Source: Synechococcaceae cyanobacterium RL_1_2
GTDB taxonomy: Bacteria; Cyanobacteriota; Cyanobacteriia; Cyanobacteriales; JAAUPO01
Direction: 5' to 3'
DNA: 7,761 bases
Assembly: GCA_012033095.1 (NCBI GenBank)
Contig: JAAUPO010000088.1
Location: 1-7,761, forward strand
Shown: in pieces, positions 7,680 to 7,761 of the stretch
Layout: the number at the start of each line of letters is the position of its first letter
Position numbering within the stretch: position 1 is the first letter of the stretch
Made by a program: the position numbers and the translations under genes
The notes under the pieces: generated by a model
Told to the model about the DNA's origin: nothing
Database searches by the model: none
The model's input: the letters and a program-made list of their open reading frames with translations, nothing else

Positions 7680-7761
7680 GATATTTACAACAAGGATAAT
7701 TGATTGTTAATTGTCAATTTAGTATGGGATCAGGGAAAACGCATACTCCCCTTTTTCGCAA

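Noticed and set aside
7690..7720. ATTGATTGTTAATTGTCAAT as a regulatory operator
   Set aside because: Low-complexity ATTG/CAAT words are common in cyanobacterial spacers, and there is no gene within the window to anchor a regulatory role.

Overview
The window reads as chromosomal DNA from a cyanobacterium. It carries the photosystem II subunit gene psb30 (ycf12), a Gap1-type glyceraldehyde-3-phosphate dehydrogenase, a cyanobacteria-type DUF3134 protein, and six perfect HIP1 octamers (GCGATCGC at 1, 773, 4667, 4895, 5255 and 6375). Moderate GC, AT-rich spacers and a dispersed short transposon-like repeat would fit a unicellular chroococcalean (Synechocystis/Microcystis/Crocosphaera type), but the genus cannot be fixed from the sequence alone.

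Layout. Positions 1-2853 hold three minus-strand genes, in transcription order gap1 (glycolytic GAPDH), eno (enolase) and the 5' end of glgP (glycogen phosphorylase, running off the left edge). Together they make a co-oriented sugar-catabolism block. Positions 2854-3543 form a long spacer with the gap1 promoter region, two adjacent tandem duplications, and a compact hairpin-plus-terminator unit on the minus strand that could be a small RNA or the end of the psb30 transcript. psb30 (39 aa, minus) lies at 3544-3663. After a divergent promoter region comes a 70-aa acidic DUF3134 gene (plus), then a 470-bp AT-rich spacer containing a 111-bp MITE-like element and a long hairpin. The plus strand then carries mraY (peptidoglycan lipid I synthesis), apt (adenine salvage) and a DppB-type ABC transporter permease. 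A second 111-bp MITE copy with a perfect 7-bp target duplication follows near the right edge.

The most striking property is a set of interrupted reading frames. eno carries three separate frameshifts, glgP one and the permease one, each repairable by adding one or two bases, mostly at short homopolymers or repeated dinucleotides. Once repaired, every protein is colinear with its family and keeps its key residues. Because enolase is normally indispensable and gap1, mraY, apt and psb30 are intact, assembly or base-calling errors are the leading explanation; genuine gene decay is the alternative. I see no defence, CRISPR or otherwise unprecedented multi-gene system. The less ordinary signals are the MITE pair, the candidate small RNA with an exposed anti-Shine-Dalgarno segment, and several inverted repeats in promoter regions.
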